From: Novosphingobium sp. ERN07 | GTDB taxonomy: Bacteria; Pseudomonadota; Alphaproteobacteria; Sphingomonadales; Sphingomonadaceae | Direction of reading: 5' to 3' | Length of the DNA: 64,000 bases | Assembly: GCF_012641335.1 (NCBI RefSeq) | Contig: NZ_JABAID010000012.1 | Coordinates: 1-64,000, forward strand | Shown: positions 1 to 9,759 of the stretch, piece after piece | Numbering within the stretch: the stretch's first letter is position 1 | Layout of the letters: every line of letters starts with the position of its first letter | The notes under the pieces: generated by a model | Database searches by the model: none | What the model saw: the letters and a program-made list of their open reading frames with translations, nothing else | What the model was told of the DNA's origin: nothing | Translations under genes and position numbers: made by a program

Positions 1-116
1 GATACGCGCTCTCGCCCGCGCGCCACGCACGGCGCCGCGCCGATCGCGCGACTTGTTTGCGATTTCCCAAGGCGTAACCGTCCGCACTCGCCAGCGGATG
101 CAGCGTAGCGTCATGC

Positions 117-143
117 AAAAAGGGGCCACCGCAGCAGCCCCTC
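117..143 (-). terminator. Probable terminator of clpB
   Basis: On the minus strand a 6-bp stem (AGGGGC/GCCCCT) is followed by a run of T, starting a few bases past the clpB stop. The loop is about 10 nt. It fits a Rho-independent terminator for clpB. I see no gene in 1-148. Confidence 0.55.
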
Positions 144-148
144 TCCGT

Positions 149-2728
149 TCACTCCACCACGAAGCTCAGCGCGCCATCACCCTCGTCGATGCGCACAGTG
201 CTGCCATCCGGCACTTCGCCGCCCAGCAGCTTCTCCGCCAACGGGTCCTGCAGATACCGCTGCACCGCCCGCTTCAAAGGCCGCGCGCCATAGACCGGAT
301 CGTAGCCGACCCGGCCCAGCCAGCGCTTTGCCGCATCGGTCAGGTCCAGCACGATCTTGCGATCTTTCAGCAGCTTGGCCACCCGCGCCACCTGAATGTC
401 CACGATCGGGGCCATGTGCTCCTGACCTAGCCTATGGAACAGGATGATCTCGTCCAAGCGGTTCAGGAACTCCGGCCGGAAGTGGCCGCGCACCACATCC
501 ATCACCTGCGGCTCCACGGTGCCCACGTCCTGCCCCTCTTCCAGATTGGCGAGGTATTGGCTGCCGAGGTTGCTGGTCAGGATGATCAGCGTGTTGGTGA
601 AGTCCACCACGCGGCCCTGCCCATCGGTCAGGCGTCCATCGTCGAGAACCTGCAACAGCACGTTGAACACGTCGGAGTGCGCCTTCTCCACCTCGTCGAA
701 CAGCACGACCTGATAGGGCCGCCTGCGCACCGCTTCGGTAAGAACACCACCTTCATCATAACCAACATAGCCCGGAGGCGCGCCGATCAACCGGCTTACG
801 GAATGCTTCTCCATGAACTCGGACATGTCGATGCGGACCATCGCATTGTCGTCGTCGAACAGGAAGCCCGCCAACGCCTTGGTCAGTTCGGTCTTGCCCA
901 CGCCCGTCGGGCCAAGGAACAGGAAGCTGCCCAGCGGACGGTTCGGGTCTTGCAAGCCAGCACGCGCACGGCGCACCGCCTTGGACACGGCCAGCACCGC
1001 GTCCTTCTGTCCGATCACGCGCTTGCCCAGCACCTCTTCCATCTTGAGCAGCTTCTCGCGCTCGCCTTCCATCATTCGGTCAACCGGCACCCCGGTCCAT
1101 TTGCTGACAACGGCGGCGATGTCGTCGGCGGTCACTTCCTCGCGCAGCATCGCGTTCGCGCTCACGCCCTGCGCCTCGGCAAGCTGCCGCTCCAGATCGG
1201 GAATGCGGCCATAGGCAAGCTCCCCGGCCTTCGCCAGGTCGCCATTGCGCTGCGCCACGTCCAGCTCGCTGCGCGCCGCATCGAGCGCTTCTTTGACCTT
1301 GCCCTCGGCGGCAATCTTGTCGCGCTCGTTCTGCCAGCGCGTCGTCAGCTCCGCCGATTGCTGCTCAAGGTTCGCCAGTTCCTCGCGCAAGGTCGCCAGC
1401 CGGTCCTTCGACGCGGTGTCGGTCTCCTTCGAAAGCGCCATCTCCTCGATCTTCATCTGGATGATGCGCCGGTCGAGTTTCTCGATCTCCTCGGGCTTGC
1501 TTTCCACTTCCATGCGGATGCGGCTCGCTGCCTCGTCCATCAGGTCGATGGCCTTGTCGGGCAGGAAGCGGTCGGAGATGTAGCGGTTGGACAGGGTTGC
1601 GGCCGCGACGATCGCATTGTCGGCAATGCGCACGCCGTGGTGCAGTTCGTACTTGTCCTTGATGCCGCGCAGGATGCTGATCGTGTCCTCTACGGTCGGT
1701 TCGCCCACGAACACAGGCTGGAACCGCCGCTGGAGCGCAGGGTCTTTCTCGACGTACTTCTGGTACTCATCCAGCGTCGTCGCGCCGATGCAGTGCAGTT
1801 CGCCACGCGCCAGCGCGGGCTTGAGCAGGTTGCCCGCATCCATCGCGCCTTCCGATTTACCCGCGCCGATCAGCGTGTGCATCTCGTCGATGAACAGGAT
1901 GATCTGCCCCTCGGCGCCCTTCACCTCGTCAAGCACGGCTTTCAACCGTTCCTCGAACTCGCCGCGATACTTTGCGCCCGCGATCAGGCTGCCCATGTCG
2001 AGCGCCATCAGCGTGCGGTCCCGCAGCGAATCCGGCACGTCGCCATTTGCGATGCGCAGCGCAAGGCCTTCGGCAATCGCGGTCTTGCCCACGCCAGGTT
2101 CACCGATCAGCGCCGGATTGTTCTTGGTGCGGCGGGCAAGGATCTGCACGGTGCGGCGGATTTCCTCGTCGCGGCCAATAACAGGATCGAGCTTGCCCTC
2201 ACGCGCCGCCTCGGTCAGATCGCGAGCATATTTCTTCATCGCGTCATAGGCATTTTCCGCGCTGGCGCTGTCCGCCGTTCGCCCGCCGCGAAGCTGCGTG
2301 ATCGCAGCTTCCAGCGCCTGCGGCGTCACGTTGGCCGCCTTCAATGCCTGCCCGGCAGACGTTGCAGAGGCCAGCGTAAGCGCCACCAGCATCCGCTCCA
2401 CGGTAACGAAACTGTCGTTCGATTTCGCCGCAATCTGCTCAGCCGAATCCAGCACGCGCACGGCGTCGTTGTCCAGACCGGGCGTCTGTTGCGCGCCCGA
2501 ACCTGAAACAGCGGCGATCTTCGCCAGCGCCTTGTCCACTTCGGTCTGCGCCAAAGCAGCATTGCCGCCCGCGCGCTGGATCAGCCCGCTGGCCATGCCT
2601 TCGCTGTCTTCCAGCAAGGCTTTCAGAATATGGTCCGGCGTGATCCGCTGATGGTTCATGCGGATCGCCACGGTCTGCGCGGCTTGCAGAAAGCCCTTGG
2701 CGCGGTCGGTGAATTTTTCGAGGTTCAT
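149..2728 (-). CDS. clpB: ATP-dependent chaperone ClpB (Hsp100)
   Basis: ClpB is a cytosolic hexameric AAA+ disaggregase that works with DnaK/DnaJ/GrpE to rescue aggregated proteins after heat stress. The 859-residue protein has the full family layout. A Clp N-domain covers about 1-145. The first AAA+ module has Walker A GEPGVGKT at 209-216 and Walker B ending in DE at 281-282. A coiled-coil middle domain covers about 400-520, which distinguishes ClpB from ClpA and ClpC. The second AAA+ module has GPTGVGKT near 605 and an LFDEVEKAH Walker B. The length matches the family. The ATG is preceded by AGGAGG at a slightly long spacing of 12 nt. It appears to be monocistronic. Confidence 0.97.
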   Translation of the reverse strand: MNLEKFTDRAKGFLQAAQTVAIRMNHQRITPDHILKALLEDSEGMASGLIQRAGGNAALAQTEVDKALAKIAAVSGSGAQQTPGLDNDAVRVLDSAEQIAAKSNDSFVTVERMLVALTLASATSAGQALKAANVTPQALEAAITQLRGGRTADSASAENAYDAMKKYARDLTEAAREGKLDPVIGRDEEIRRTVQILARRTKNNPALIGEPGVGKTAIAEGLALRIANGDVPDSLRDRTLMALDMGSLIAGAKYRGEFEERLKAVLDEVKGAEGQIILFIDEMHTLIGAGKSEGAMDAGNLLKPALARGELHCIGATTLDEYQKYVEKDPALQRRFQPVFVGEPTVEDTISILRGIKDKYELHHGVRIADNAIVAAATLSNRYISDRFLPDKAIDLMDEAASRIRMEVESKPEEIEKLDRRIIQMKIEEMALSKETDTASKDRLATLREELANLEQQSAELTTRWQNERDKIAAEGKVKEALDAARSELDVAQRNGDLAKAGELAYGRIPDLERQLAEAQGVSANAMLREEVTADDIAAVVSKWTGVPVDRMMEGEREKLLKMEEVLGKRVIGQKDAVLAVSKAVRRARAGLQDPNRPLGSFLFLGPTGVGKTELTKALAGFLFDDDNAMVRIDMSEFMEKHSVSRLIGAPPGYVGYDEGGVLTEAVRRRPYQVVLFDEVEKAHSDVFNVLLQVLDDGRLTDGQGRVVDFTNTLIILTSNLGSQYLANLEEGQDVGTVEPQVMDVVRGHFRPEFLNRLDEIILFHRLGQEHMAPIVDIQVARVAKLLKDRKIVLDLTDAAKRWLGRVGYDPVYGARPLKRAVQRYLQDPLAEKLLGGEVPDGSTVRIDEGDGALSFVVE

Positions 2729-2863
2729 GGTGTTGAACGTCCTCCTGTTGCGCCAGACATGGTGTGGCTTTTTCGCAACACAAGGGCTGCGCCGACGAAA
2801 AAGCTACGACCTTCGACTAGGGTCGTTCCTTGATGGAACGCAATGCGCATTGCCGACCTCCAA

Positions 2864-2885
2864 CCCCTCCCGCCTGCGGGAGGGG
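2864..2885. repeat. Short perfect palindrome (CCCCTCCCGC/GCGGGAGGGG)
   Basis: A perfect 10-bp inverted repeat with a 2-nt centre lies in the 2729-2943 intergenic region between clpB and the M28 peptidase. It belongs to the GC-rich palindromes found in many intergenic gaps of this window. It could form a stem at the end of the peptidase transcript. No other feature is seen in this gap. Confidence 0.6.
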
Positions 2886-2943
2886 AGCGAGACTTACTGA
2901 ACGCAGTGAAGTTAGTCGCAGCGGGGTGGGCTTTGGCGCAACG

Positions 2944-4563
2944 TCACTTCCCTGGATCAGCCGCCTTCGCCGCTCCCGGCGCAAACTCCTTGCCGAAGAA
3001 GCTGCCCGCATACCACTTGGGCCGCTCATCCGCGTTCGCCAGCGCCTGCACGGTGTAGTAGTTCACCTTGGCGAACAGTGCGCCTGCCTCCCAGTCAAAC
3101 GGCAGCTTCATGTCGTCGCTGGGTTTGTGGTAGTGATCCTTCAGGAAATCGCGGAAGGCCTTTTCGCCCGGCCCGGCAAAGCCCGTCATCATGAACACGG
3201 CGGGCACGCCCTGCTGCACGAAGCGGTAGTGATCGGAGCGGGTGAACAGCCCCTCTTCCGGCATCGGATCGGGCGAAAGCGTCAGCCCGGCCTTCTTCGC
3301 AGCTTCGGCCACTGCCGGCCCCATCGTCGAATTTTCGGCACCAAACGCCACCACATCGCTGAACTTGTAGGTCAGGACCGGCATGTCGAAGTTGACGAGG
3401 CCGACTACTTCACCCTTCACCACCGGATTGCGCGCCAGATAGTCTGACCCGATCAGCCCGCCCTCTTCGCCCGTCAGCGCCGCGAAAAGCACCGAGCGGC
3501 GGGGTTTGTCCTGCGCCACCGCACGCGCCACTTCCAGCATCGTCGCCACGCCCGAAGCGTTGTCCATCGCGCCGTTGAACAGCTTGTCATCACCCTTGCC
3601 GTGATCGCCAATGTGATCGAGATGCGCGGTCATGCCCACGAATTCGGCGCTGAGTTTCGGATCGCTCCCCGGCAGCATGGCAACCACGTTTTCGCTCGTC
3701 ACGTCCTTCCACGCGCTGGCGAACGCAAGGCTGGCTTTCGCTTTCAGATCAAAGCCCTTTGGCCGCCCGCCCTTGCGCTCCGCCTCGGCCAGAACTTTGG
3801 CCAGTGGCTTGCCCGCAGCGGCAAAGAGCGGCGCGGCGGCATCGGGGTTCAGCGTAACCGACCCCTTGATCGCGCTCGCCCGGCTGAACGCCTTGCCATC
3901 GGTGCCGACCCAGCCCTTGGCCGGACCATCAGAAATCTCCACGCGGCGCGGCCACGGGCGGCGGGCGGTGTCTTCGGTCGTCGGCACGGCGATCACCGCC
4001 ACCGCGCCGCGTTTCATCGCCATCACCGCCTTTTCGGAATTGAGATGCGCGCCCAGTTCGCTCGGCGTGCCTTTGGGAAAGCCCGTCAACACGACCACGA
4101 TCTTGCCCTTCACATTCAGGCCCTTGTAATCGTCAAAGCCCAGATCGGGGCGGTCGAAGCCGAAGCCTGCAAAAACCAGCGGCGCTTCCACCGCCACCGC
4201 CTTGTCGGTCAGGCTTGGCCGCACCAGAACTTGGGTGGTGTCAGACAGCACCTTTTCCTTGCCGCCGAATGTCAGTGCCAGCTTGGGCGTTCCATCAAGC
4301 CGCGCTTCACGCACGGTCAGCTTTTGGAAGAACGTGCCATCGGGCGCTGCGGGTTTCAGCGCCATCGCGATGAACTGCGACGCCACATAATTTGCCGCGA
4401 TATCATAACCGCGTGTGCCAGTGTCGCGCCCTTCCAGCAGATCGTCGGCAAGGAACGTCACATGCGCACGCACAGCCTGCGCGTTGAAAACCGGTTCCTG
4501 CGCAAAGGCAGGCGCGGCGGTCGAAGCCAGCAGGGCGGTGGAAAGGAACAGCTTGACGTTCAT
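2944..4563 (-). CDS. Exported M28 family metallopeptidase
   Basis: This is a secreted di-zinc aminopeptidase-type peptidase of about 539 residues. The chosen ATG gives a clean signal peptide ending AAPAFA, where the longer frame would not, and a GAGAG element precedes it. A PA-like insert occupies roughly residues 130-290. The M28 metal ligands are present in order: His in AHLDHIG, Asp in DNASGVAT, the catalytic Glu pair in TGEEGG, Asp in NFDMP and a C-terminal His in DHYRF. All catalytic positions look intact. It probably acts in the periplasm on peptides from envelope turnover or uptake. It is transcribed away from the M16 peptidase gene across a 207-bp gap, so the two may share a promoter region. 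The exact substrate cannot be read from sequence. Confidence 0.88.
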   Translation of the reverse strand: MNVKLFLSTALLASTAAPAFAQEPVFNAQAVRAHVTFLADDLLEGRDTGTRGYDIAANYVASQFIAMALKPAAPDGTFFQKLTVREARLDGTPKLALTFGGKEKVLSDTTQVLVRPSLTDKAVAVEAPLVFAGFGFDRPDLGFDDYKGLNVKGKIVVVLTGFPKGTPSELGAHLNSEKAVMAMKRGAVAVIAVPTTEDTARRPWPRRVEISDGPAKGWVGTDGKAFSRASAIKGSVTLNPDAAAPLFAAAGKPLAKVLAEAERKGGRPKGFDLKAKASLAFASAWKDVTSENVVAMLPGSDPKLSAEFVGMTAHLDHIGDHGKGDDKLFNGAMDNASGVATMLEVARAVAQDKPRRSVLFAALTGEEGGLIGSDYLARNPVVKGEVVGLVNFDMPVLTYKFSDVVAFGAENSTMGPAVAEAAKKAGLTLSPDPMPEEGLFTRSDHYRFVQQGVPAVFMMTGFAGPGEKAFRDFLKDHYHKPSDDMKLPFDWEAGALFAKVNYYTVQALANADERPKWYAGSFFGKEFAPGAAKAADPGK

Positions 4564-4770
4564 CGGGTTCTCTCTGTCGTTCGTCGAAAGGAATTGAGCG
4601 GCACCTGCCCGATGGGCACGCGCCCCTTGCACGCGCGATCATGGGCACTAGAAAGTTACCAATCAAACCAAATCTGGGGCACGCCATTCGGGCCACGTTC
4701 AGGCCGAACCCGCTCTGGATTTACGGAACAACGGCAGCTTTCCTGCCAGACTGACAACATCGGGAATTCC

Positions 4771-7629
4771 ATGCAGCGCAAAATCACCGCCAGCCTGATC
4801 GCTCTTTCCGCCGCAACCGCGCTTTCCGCCCCGACATTCGCGCAAGAGGCAAAGCCCGCGCCGCTCTCCGATCTGGTGTCGAAGGTCCAGATTCCCTACG
4901 AAAGCTTCAAGCTGGACAACGGGCTGACCGTGCTGGTCCACACCGATCGCAAGGCTCCGGTGGTGGCGGTATCGATCTGGTACGGCGTGGGGTCCAAGAA
5001 CGAACCCAAGGGCAAAACCGGATTTGCCCACCTCTTCGAACACCTGATGTTCAACGGCACCGAAAACGTGCCGGGCGATTTCTTCACGCCACTGCAGCAG
5101 GTTGGTGCGACCGATGTGAACGGCACGACGTGGTTCGATCGCACCAACTATTTCGAAACGGTGCCCACCGCCGCGCTCGACATGGTGCTGATGATGGAAT
5201 CGGACCGCATGGGCCACCTGCTGGGCGCGGTGACGCAGAAGGTGCTCGATAACCAGCGCGCGGTGGTGCAGAACGAAAAACGGCAGGGGGACAACAACCC
5301 CTATGGCATGGTCGAATACGAACAGCTCGAAAACCTCTACCCTACCGGGCACCCCTATCATCACTCCACCATCGGTTCGATGGCAGACCTCGATTCGGCC
5401 AGCCTTGACGATGTGAAGGGCTGGTTCAACGATCACTATGGCCCGAACAATTCGGTCCTCGTGCTGGCGGGCGATATCGATGCCGCCACCGCAAAGGCCA
5501 AGGTTGCCAAGTGGTTTGGCGATATCAAGCCCGGCCCGGCGGTAAAGCCGGTCAGCGCCCCGGTGCCCACCCTGCCCGCACCATTGGCCAAGACGATCAA
5601 GGATCAGGTTGCCACCACGCGCATCTATCGCATGTGGGCGATCCCCGGCCTCGACAATTCCGATTACCTGCCGCTGGAACTGGCAGGATCGGTGCTGGGC
5701 GGGCTGGCCTCGTCGCGGCTCGACGATGCGCTGGTGCGCCAGCAGAAGGTTGCCGTATCGGTTTCCGCCGATGCGGAAGTCTTTGCCCAAGCCGCGCAGT
5801 TCGTGGTCAAGGCAGATGTGACGCCGGGGCAAGATCCGGCCAAGGTCGCCGCCGCGCTGGACGCTGAAATCGCCAAGTTCATCAAGGAAGGGCCGAGCGC
5901 CGACGAACTGCAGCGTGCCGCCACGACCGAGACCGCAAACCAGATTCGCGGGCTGGAACGCACCGGCGGCTTTAATGGCAAGGCCCCGACGCTGGCCGAG
6001 GGCCTGCTCTACAACGGCGACGCCGCCCATTACCGCACGGAGCTGGAACGCATCGCCGCGATGAAGCCTGCCGATGTCCAGGGCGCAATGGCCAAGTGGC
6101 TGACCCGCCCGGCCTTTGCGCTGACGGTGGAACCCGGTGAGCGGACCGAAGGCGGCGAAGGGCGCGGCGGCTACTACACCGACAACGCCACCGGAATGCG
6201 CCCGGCGTTCTATGCCGATCCGGCCATGCCAATGAAGGGCGCGCCGTCCTCCACCGTGGGCGCGGCGGACCGTTCTAAGCTGCCTGCGGTGGGCGAACTT
6301 GCCCCGCTCGATTTCCCCGCGATCCAGCGCGCCACGCTGAAGAACGGCATCCCGGTCTATTTCGCCAAGCGCAGCGAAGTGCCGACCGTCTCGGTCCGCG
6401 TCAGCTTCGATGCGGGCTATGCCGCCGATCCCAAATCGGCACTGGGCACGCAGTCCCTGCTGCTCAGCCTGATGAACGAAGGCACTGAAAAGCTCGACAG
6501 TTCGGCGCTGGCGCGCGAACGCGAACGGCTGGGGGCGAATATCGCGCTGTCGGCGAACAGCGACATGACCTCGTTCCAGCTTGATGCGCTGTCGCCCAAC
6601 CTTGCCCCTTCGCTGGGCCTGCTGGCCGATGTGGTGCGCCGCCCCGCGCTCAGCCCCGCCGAGCTGGAGCGCGTCCGCACGCAGCAGCTTACCGCGATTT
6701 CGGCGGAGATGAAGGACCCGCAGGCGCTGGCCACCCGCGTGCTGGTGCCCACGCTCTATGGCAGCCATCCTTATGCTTTCCCGTCGAGCGGGCTGGGCGA
6801 TGCCGAGGTGGTGAAGAAGCTGACCCGCGACGATCTGCGCGCTTTCCACGCGCGCTGGTTCCGCCCGGATACGGCGAAGATCTTCGTCGTGGGCGACACC
6901 ACGCTGGATGCGGTGGTGAAGATGCTGGACGACAGCTTCGGCAACTGGCCATCGAACCGCATGGCGCGCCCGGTGAAGGATTTTTCCACCGCGATCCCCA
7001 CACAGAAGGCCCGCGTCATTCTGGTGGACCGCCCCGGATCGCCGCAGTCCTACATCATGGCAGGCAAGGTCATCGACACCAAGGGGACCGACGATAACGT
7101 GGCGCTGGGCACCGCTAACGACATCCTTGGCGGCAACTTCCTTGGCCGCATCAACATGAACCTGCGCGAGGCCAAGGGCTGGACCTATGGCGCCTACAAC
7201 GGCGTAACCGAGCCGCTGGATCGCGCGCGCTTTCAGGTGATCGCCCCTGTCCAGACCGACCGCACGGGCGATTCGCTGGTCGAAATCAAGCGCGAGATCG
7301 ACGAATATGGCACGACCAAGGGCGTGACAGCGGAAGAACTCGACTGGTCAACCAAGGGCAGCGCCCGCGAACTGCCCGGCATGTTCGAAACCAGCGCCAC
7401 CGTACTGGATGGCATGGCCAAGATCGTGAACTTCAAGCGCGCAGACGATTTCTACGAAACGCTTGGCGCACGCTATGGGAAGATGACGGTGGCCGACGTG
7501 GACAAGGCGTTCCGGTCAAAGATCAACAGCGACGGCATGGTCTGGGTCGTTGTGGGCGATGCCGCCAAGGTGAAGCCGCAGCTTGCCGAGTTCGGCCTGC
7601 CGGTGGAAGACGTGGCCGCGCCGAAGTGA
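4771..7629 (+). CDS. Exported M16 (insulinase/pitrilysin) family zinc peptidase, two-domain
   Basis: This is a 952-residue exported M16 peptidase with fused N- and C-terminal halves. The chosen ATG opens a signal peptide ending in APTFAQ. A much longer upstream frame exists but lies antisense to the neighbouring gene. The active half carries the inverted zinc motif HLFEH in GFAHLFEHLMFNGT near residue 90, with the downstream Glu in the expected region. The second half, from about residue 500, keeps the fold (LLLSLMNEGTEK) but lacks HxxEH. It is therefore the usual inactive partner domain closing the peptide chamber. It likely degrades peptides in the periplasm. It faces away from the M28 peptidase, which suggests paired peptide-scavenging functions. 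Confidence 0.92.
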   Translation: MQRKITASLIALSAATALSAPTFAQEAKPAPLSDLVSKVQIPYESFKLDNGLTVLVHTDRKAPVVAVSIWYGVGSKNEPKGKTGFAHLFEHLMFNGTENVPGDFFTPLQQVGATDVNGTTWFDRTNYFETVPTAALDMVLMMESDRMGHLLGAVTQKVLDNQRAVVQNEKRQGDNNPYGMVEYEQLENLYPTGHPYHHSTIGSMADLDSASLDDVKGWFNDHYGPNNSVLVLAGDIDAATAKAKVAKWFGDIKPGPAVKPVSAPVPTLPAPLAKTIKDQVATTRIYRMWAIPGLDNSDYLPLELAGSVLGGLASSRLDDALVRQQKVAVSVSADAEVFAQAAQFVVKADVTPGQDPAKVAAALDAEIAKFIKEGPSADELQRAATTETANQIRGLERTGGFNGKAPTLAEGLLYNGDAAHYRTELERIAAMKPADVQGAMAKWLTRPAFALTVEPGERTEGGEGRGGYYTDNATGMRPAFYADPAMPMKGAPSSTVGAADRSKLPAVGELAPLDFPAIQRATLKNGIPVYFAKRSEVPTVSVRVSFDAGYAADPKSALGTQSLLLSLMNEGTEKLDSSALARERERLGANIALSANSDMTSFQLDALSPNLAPSLGLLADVVRRPALSPAELERVRTQQLTAISAEMKDPQALATRVLVPTLYGSHPYAFPSSGLGDAEVVKKLTRDDLRAFHARWFRPDTAKIFVVGDTTLDAVVKMLDDSFGNWPSNRMARPVKDFSTAIPTQKARVILVDRPGSPQSYIMAGKVIDTKGTDDNVALGTANDILGGNFLGRINMNLREAKGWTYGAYNGVTEPLDRARFQVIAPVQTDRTGDSLVEIKREIDEYGTTKGVTAEELDWSTKGSARELPGMFETSATVLDGMAKIVNFKRADDFYETLGARYGKMTVADVDKAFRSKINSDGMVWVVVGDAAKVKPQLAEFGLPVEDVAAPK

Positions 7630-7639
7630 TGCGCGCTCT

Positions 7640-7663
7640 CCCCCTCCTCTGAAGAGGAGGGGG
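7640..7663. repeat. Palindromic repeat CCCCCTCCTCT/AGAGGAGGGGG
   Basis: A perfect 11-bp inverted repeat with a 2-nt centre begins 10 bp after the M16 peptidase stop. The same unit recurs at 24,970 and twice at 51,763-51,865. It is a dispersed intergenic element that may help end transcription. Confidence 0.65.
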
Positions 7664-7680
7664 CTTCACCTCACCAATTT

Positions 7681-7752
7681 CGTCATTCCCGCGCAGGCGG
7701 GAATCCAGCGCGCAACCGTTGTAACTGGATTCCCGCCTGCGCGGGAATGACG
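7681..7752. repeat. REP-like inverted repeat, two perfect 28-nt arms
   Basis: The left arm (7681-7708) begins CGTCATTCCCGCGCAGGCGG. Its exact reverse complement is at 7725-7752, and the loop is 16 nt. Sequences of this type (GTCATTCCCGC...) are common dispersed elements in sphingomonad genomes. The perfect match between arms suggests a recent or conserved insertion. The rest of the 7630-7831 gap shows nothing else. Confidence 0.85.
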
Positions 7753-7831
7753 AAGGTATGGCGGCAACCCGCCTTGCTATTGACATGTTTGTAGATAAAC
7801 TACCCCCACCACTCACAATGGGAGAGCATCC

Positions 7832-8128
7832 ATGTCAGTCGCAGGCACGTACACTTGCGTAACCCGCACCCCGATGGGCGATCAGACCAGCACGTTTACT
7901 GTCAACGTCGATGGTGACAGCTTCACCGGCAGCAACGCCGGGCAGATGGGATCGATGGAGGTCGAGAACGGCAAGGTCGATGGCAACACGCTGACCTGGC
8001 AGATGAAAATGACCGTGCCGATGCCGATGACGCTCGATTGCACCGCCACCGTCGATGGCGACAAGCTGGACGGCAAGGTGACGGCGGGCATGTTCGGCAC
8101 CTTCCCGATGGAAGGCACGCGCGCCTGA
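7832..8128 (+). CDS. Small conserved hypothetical protein
   Basis: This is a 98-residue protein with no signal peptide and no membrane segment. It consists of alternating polar and hydrophobic strands (GTYTCVTRTPMG, STFTVNVDGDSFTGSN, LDCTATVDGDKLDG), which predicts a small all-beta barrel. It has only two cysteines. I do not recognise its function. The start is supported by GGGAGA 6-7 nt before the ATG, and the gene ends at a strong bidirectional terminator. Confidence 0.7.
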   Translation: MSVAGTYTCVTRTPMGDQTSTFTVNVDGDSFTGSNAGQMGSMEVENGKVDGNTLTWQMKMTVPMPMTLDCTATVDGDKLDGKVTAGMFGTFPMEGTRA

Positions 8129-8146
8129 TTTTGGGCTTCGAATGAT

Positions 8147-8185
8147 AAAAGGGGGAGTAGGCCGAACGCCTGCTCCCCCTTTTTG
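8147..8185. terminator. Bidirectional Rho-independent terminator
   Basis: A long stem (AAAAGGGGGAGTAGGC paired with GCCTGCTCCCCCTTTTT) with a short loop lies between two convergent genes that end at 8128 and 8188. Runs of A and T on either side let it work in both directions. Confidence 0.85.
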
Positions 8186-8187
8186 TA

Positions 8188-9072
8188 TCAGCGTGCCGCA
8201 GGTGTAGTGGCAGCGGCCTGAACGGTCAGGTCCACCACCTTGTCTCGGTCATAGCGCATCACGCCTTCGATCGGCATTACGCGATCGACTTCCAGCCCAA
8301 ACCAGTTGGGCATCCGGTCCACCGGTGTGAAGCGCGCCGCCACGACCATATCGGCAGGGACGCGCGGGTCGCTGAACGCAGCGGGCGCGAAGGCAAGCGA
8401 TGTAGTGCCTTCGGGAAGTTCGAGCGAGTTTTTCGCCCGCGTTTCCTTCGGGCCGCGCAGGGATTCGATCCACGGCAGGCGCATCTTGCCAAGCGAGGTG
8501 ATCTTGCCCGCATCGGCCTTGAACGCCACGGTGCCAAGGCACGCGCAAATCCCGCCGGCAACGCCCATCATCACGCTGCCATAGAACACGTAATCGCCGG
8601 GTTCGACTTCCTGCAAATAAGTCGATGCGCCGCCTTCGGCCTTCGCAACGCGGTTTTGCGGACCGATGTAGACGGGGTGAACCTGTTCATAGCGCGGCCA
8701 TGAGAAGTTTGCCTCGGTCGGTTCCTGCGGCTCGGTCGGGCGCTTGACCGAAGGGGGCGACTTGGCAAACACCGCCATTTCGCGTTCCCAGCTCGCGTGC
8801 TTCTTGACCCACTTTTCGTGTTCCTTGGCCAGTTCCTCGGCACGCTTGGTGGCGTGTTTGGCGGCCTCTTCAGCGTTCGGGCGCTTCATCAGCAGCGGGT
8901 TGACCTGATAGTCCCCCTGCACCGCGATATAGGCCTTGGCAGGGTTCAGCACGACCTGCGGCTTATCGGCCACGGCCTTGTTTTCCCACTTCTCCTTGTC
9001 GTCTGCCGCGTGGGCCGCGAACGGCACGAGGGCGAATGCGCTGATCAGCGCCAGAGCGTTCGAAATCTTCAC
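8188..9072 (-). CDS. Exported hypothetical protein
   Basis: This is a 294-residue protein with a signal peptide (about 1-22, ending AAHA). A charged helical stretch rich in Glu, Lys and Ala at about 70-105 is followed by a Pro/Glu-rich linker and a beta-rich C-terminal domain. The C-terminal domain includes a GDYVFYG-type strand, a Gly-rich MMGVAGGICACLGTVAF segment and later KMRLPWIES. I do not recognise the family. The start codon overlaps the stop of the upstream gene by 4 bp (ATGA), so the two are probably co-translated and work together in the envelope. Confidence 0.7.
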   Translation of the reverse strand: MKISNALALISAFALVPFAAHAADDKEKWENKAVADKPQVVLNPAKAYIAVQGDYQVNPLLMKRPNAEEAAKHATKRAEELAKEHEKWVKKHASWEREMAVFAKSPPSVKRPTEPQEPTEANFSWPRYEQVHPVYIGPQNRVAKAEGGASTYLQEVEPGDYVFYGSVMMGVAGGICACLGTVAFKADAGKITSLGKMRLPWIESLRGPKETRAKNSLELPEGTTSLAFAPAAFSDPRVPADMVVAARFTPVDRMPNWFGLEVDRVMPIEGVMRYDRDKVVDLTVQAAATTPAAR

Positions 9073-9656
9073 AGGCCCAGATCCTTTCCTGCCGGGACGG
9101 GGCCAGACGCCACCTTGGCTTGTTGGGCCAGCAGCTTCTGCCGCTCGGCCTCTTTCACGCCATCAAGCCCTTCCTCGAAATTGAACGGCTCCCACTTTTC
9201 CTTGGCAAGCCCGAAGCGGCCATAACCCTTGTAGTGCATACATTTGCGCATGTTCACGCGGCGCAGGCGGCGCTTTTCGGATGAACCGAAGATCGCGCTC
9301 ATCATCGCGTTGGCGATCAGACCGCCCGCCGCACCTGCCATCGTGTAGGTATAGGGATAGGGCGCGTCCTGATAGCGATAGCCCGAATCCAGACCGCGCG
9401 CCAGATTATCGCATTCGCGGATATCGGTCAGCGCATCGGCAAACGATGTCTCTGCGCGATTGAACACGTAATACTTGTCGAAGTCTTCTTCGATCAGCGG
9501 CGTTGGCGTGAATGCCAGATCGGGCATCGGCACGCTGGCCGGGTCCGGGATCGCGGTCATCACATCGTCGGCGGTGGCTTTCGCGGCGTCCTGCGCACGC
9601 GCAACCCCGCTTGCCGCCAGCGCGGCACAGGCCAGAACGGCCAGCGTTTGCTTCAT
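9069..9656 (-). CDS. Exported hypothetical protein with glycine-zipper-like segment
   Basis: The protein has about 195 residues. The chosen ATG gives a signal peptide (MKQTLAVLACAALAASGVARA) and follows a G-rich ribosome-binding site. A longer frame reaches 9722 but would bury the signal. The mature part contains a small-residue segment (AGAAGGLIANAMMSAIFG) that could insert in or touch a membrane. It is followed by a basic RRLRRVNMRKCM stretch and a KGYGRFGLAKEKW motif. The function is unknown. It is first in a two-gene operon with the exported protein that overlaps its stop. Confidence 0.7.
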   Translation of the reverse strand: MKQTLAVLACAALAASGVARAQDAAKATADDVMTAIPDPASVPMPDLAFTPTPLIEEDFDKYYVFNRAETSFADALTDIRECDNLARGLDSGYRYQDAPYPYTYTMAGAAGGLIANAMMSAIFGSSEKRRLRRVNMRKCMHYKGYGRFGLAKEKWEPFNFEEGLDGVKEAERQKLLAQQAKVASGPVPAGKDLGL

Positions 9657-9759
9657 ATAGGCACCCCCTCGCCACGCTGCATGGTGCAGACGTGACGGGA
9701 GATTACCTAACCAGCGGCGCAAGCCCCGGCAAGATGGTCTTACGCGGCGACCTGTGAAT

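Noticed and set aside
434-2506. Long open frame antisense to clpB (690 codons)
   Set aside because: It is a shadow of the high-GC clpB codon pattern; it is rich in His, Arg and Gln with no domain, and lacks a ribosome-binding site.
4699-6849. Long minus-strand frame opposite the M16 peptidase gene
   Set aside because: Same shadow effect; composition is Arg/His/Gly-rich without any recognisable fold.
7780-7801. TTGACA as a -35 box for the small gene at 7832
   Set aside because: No acceptable -10 hexamer follows at 16-18 bp.
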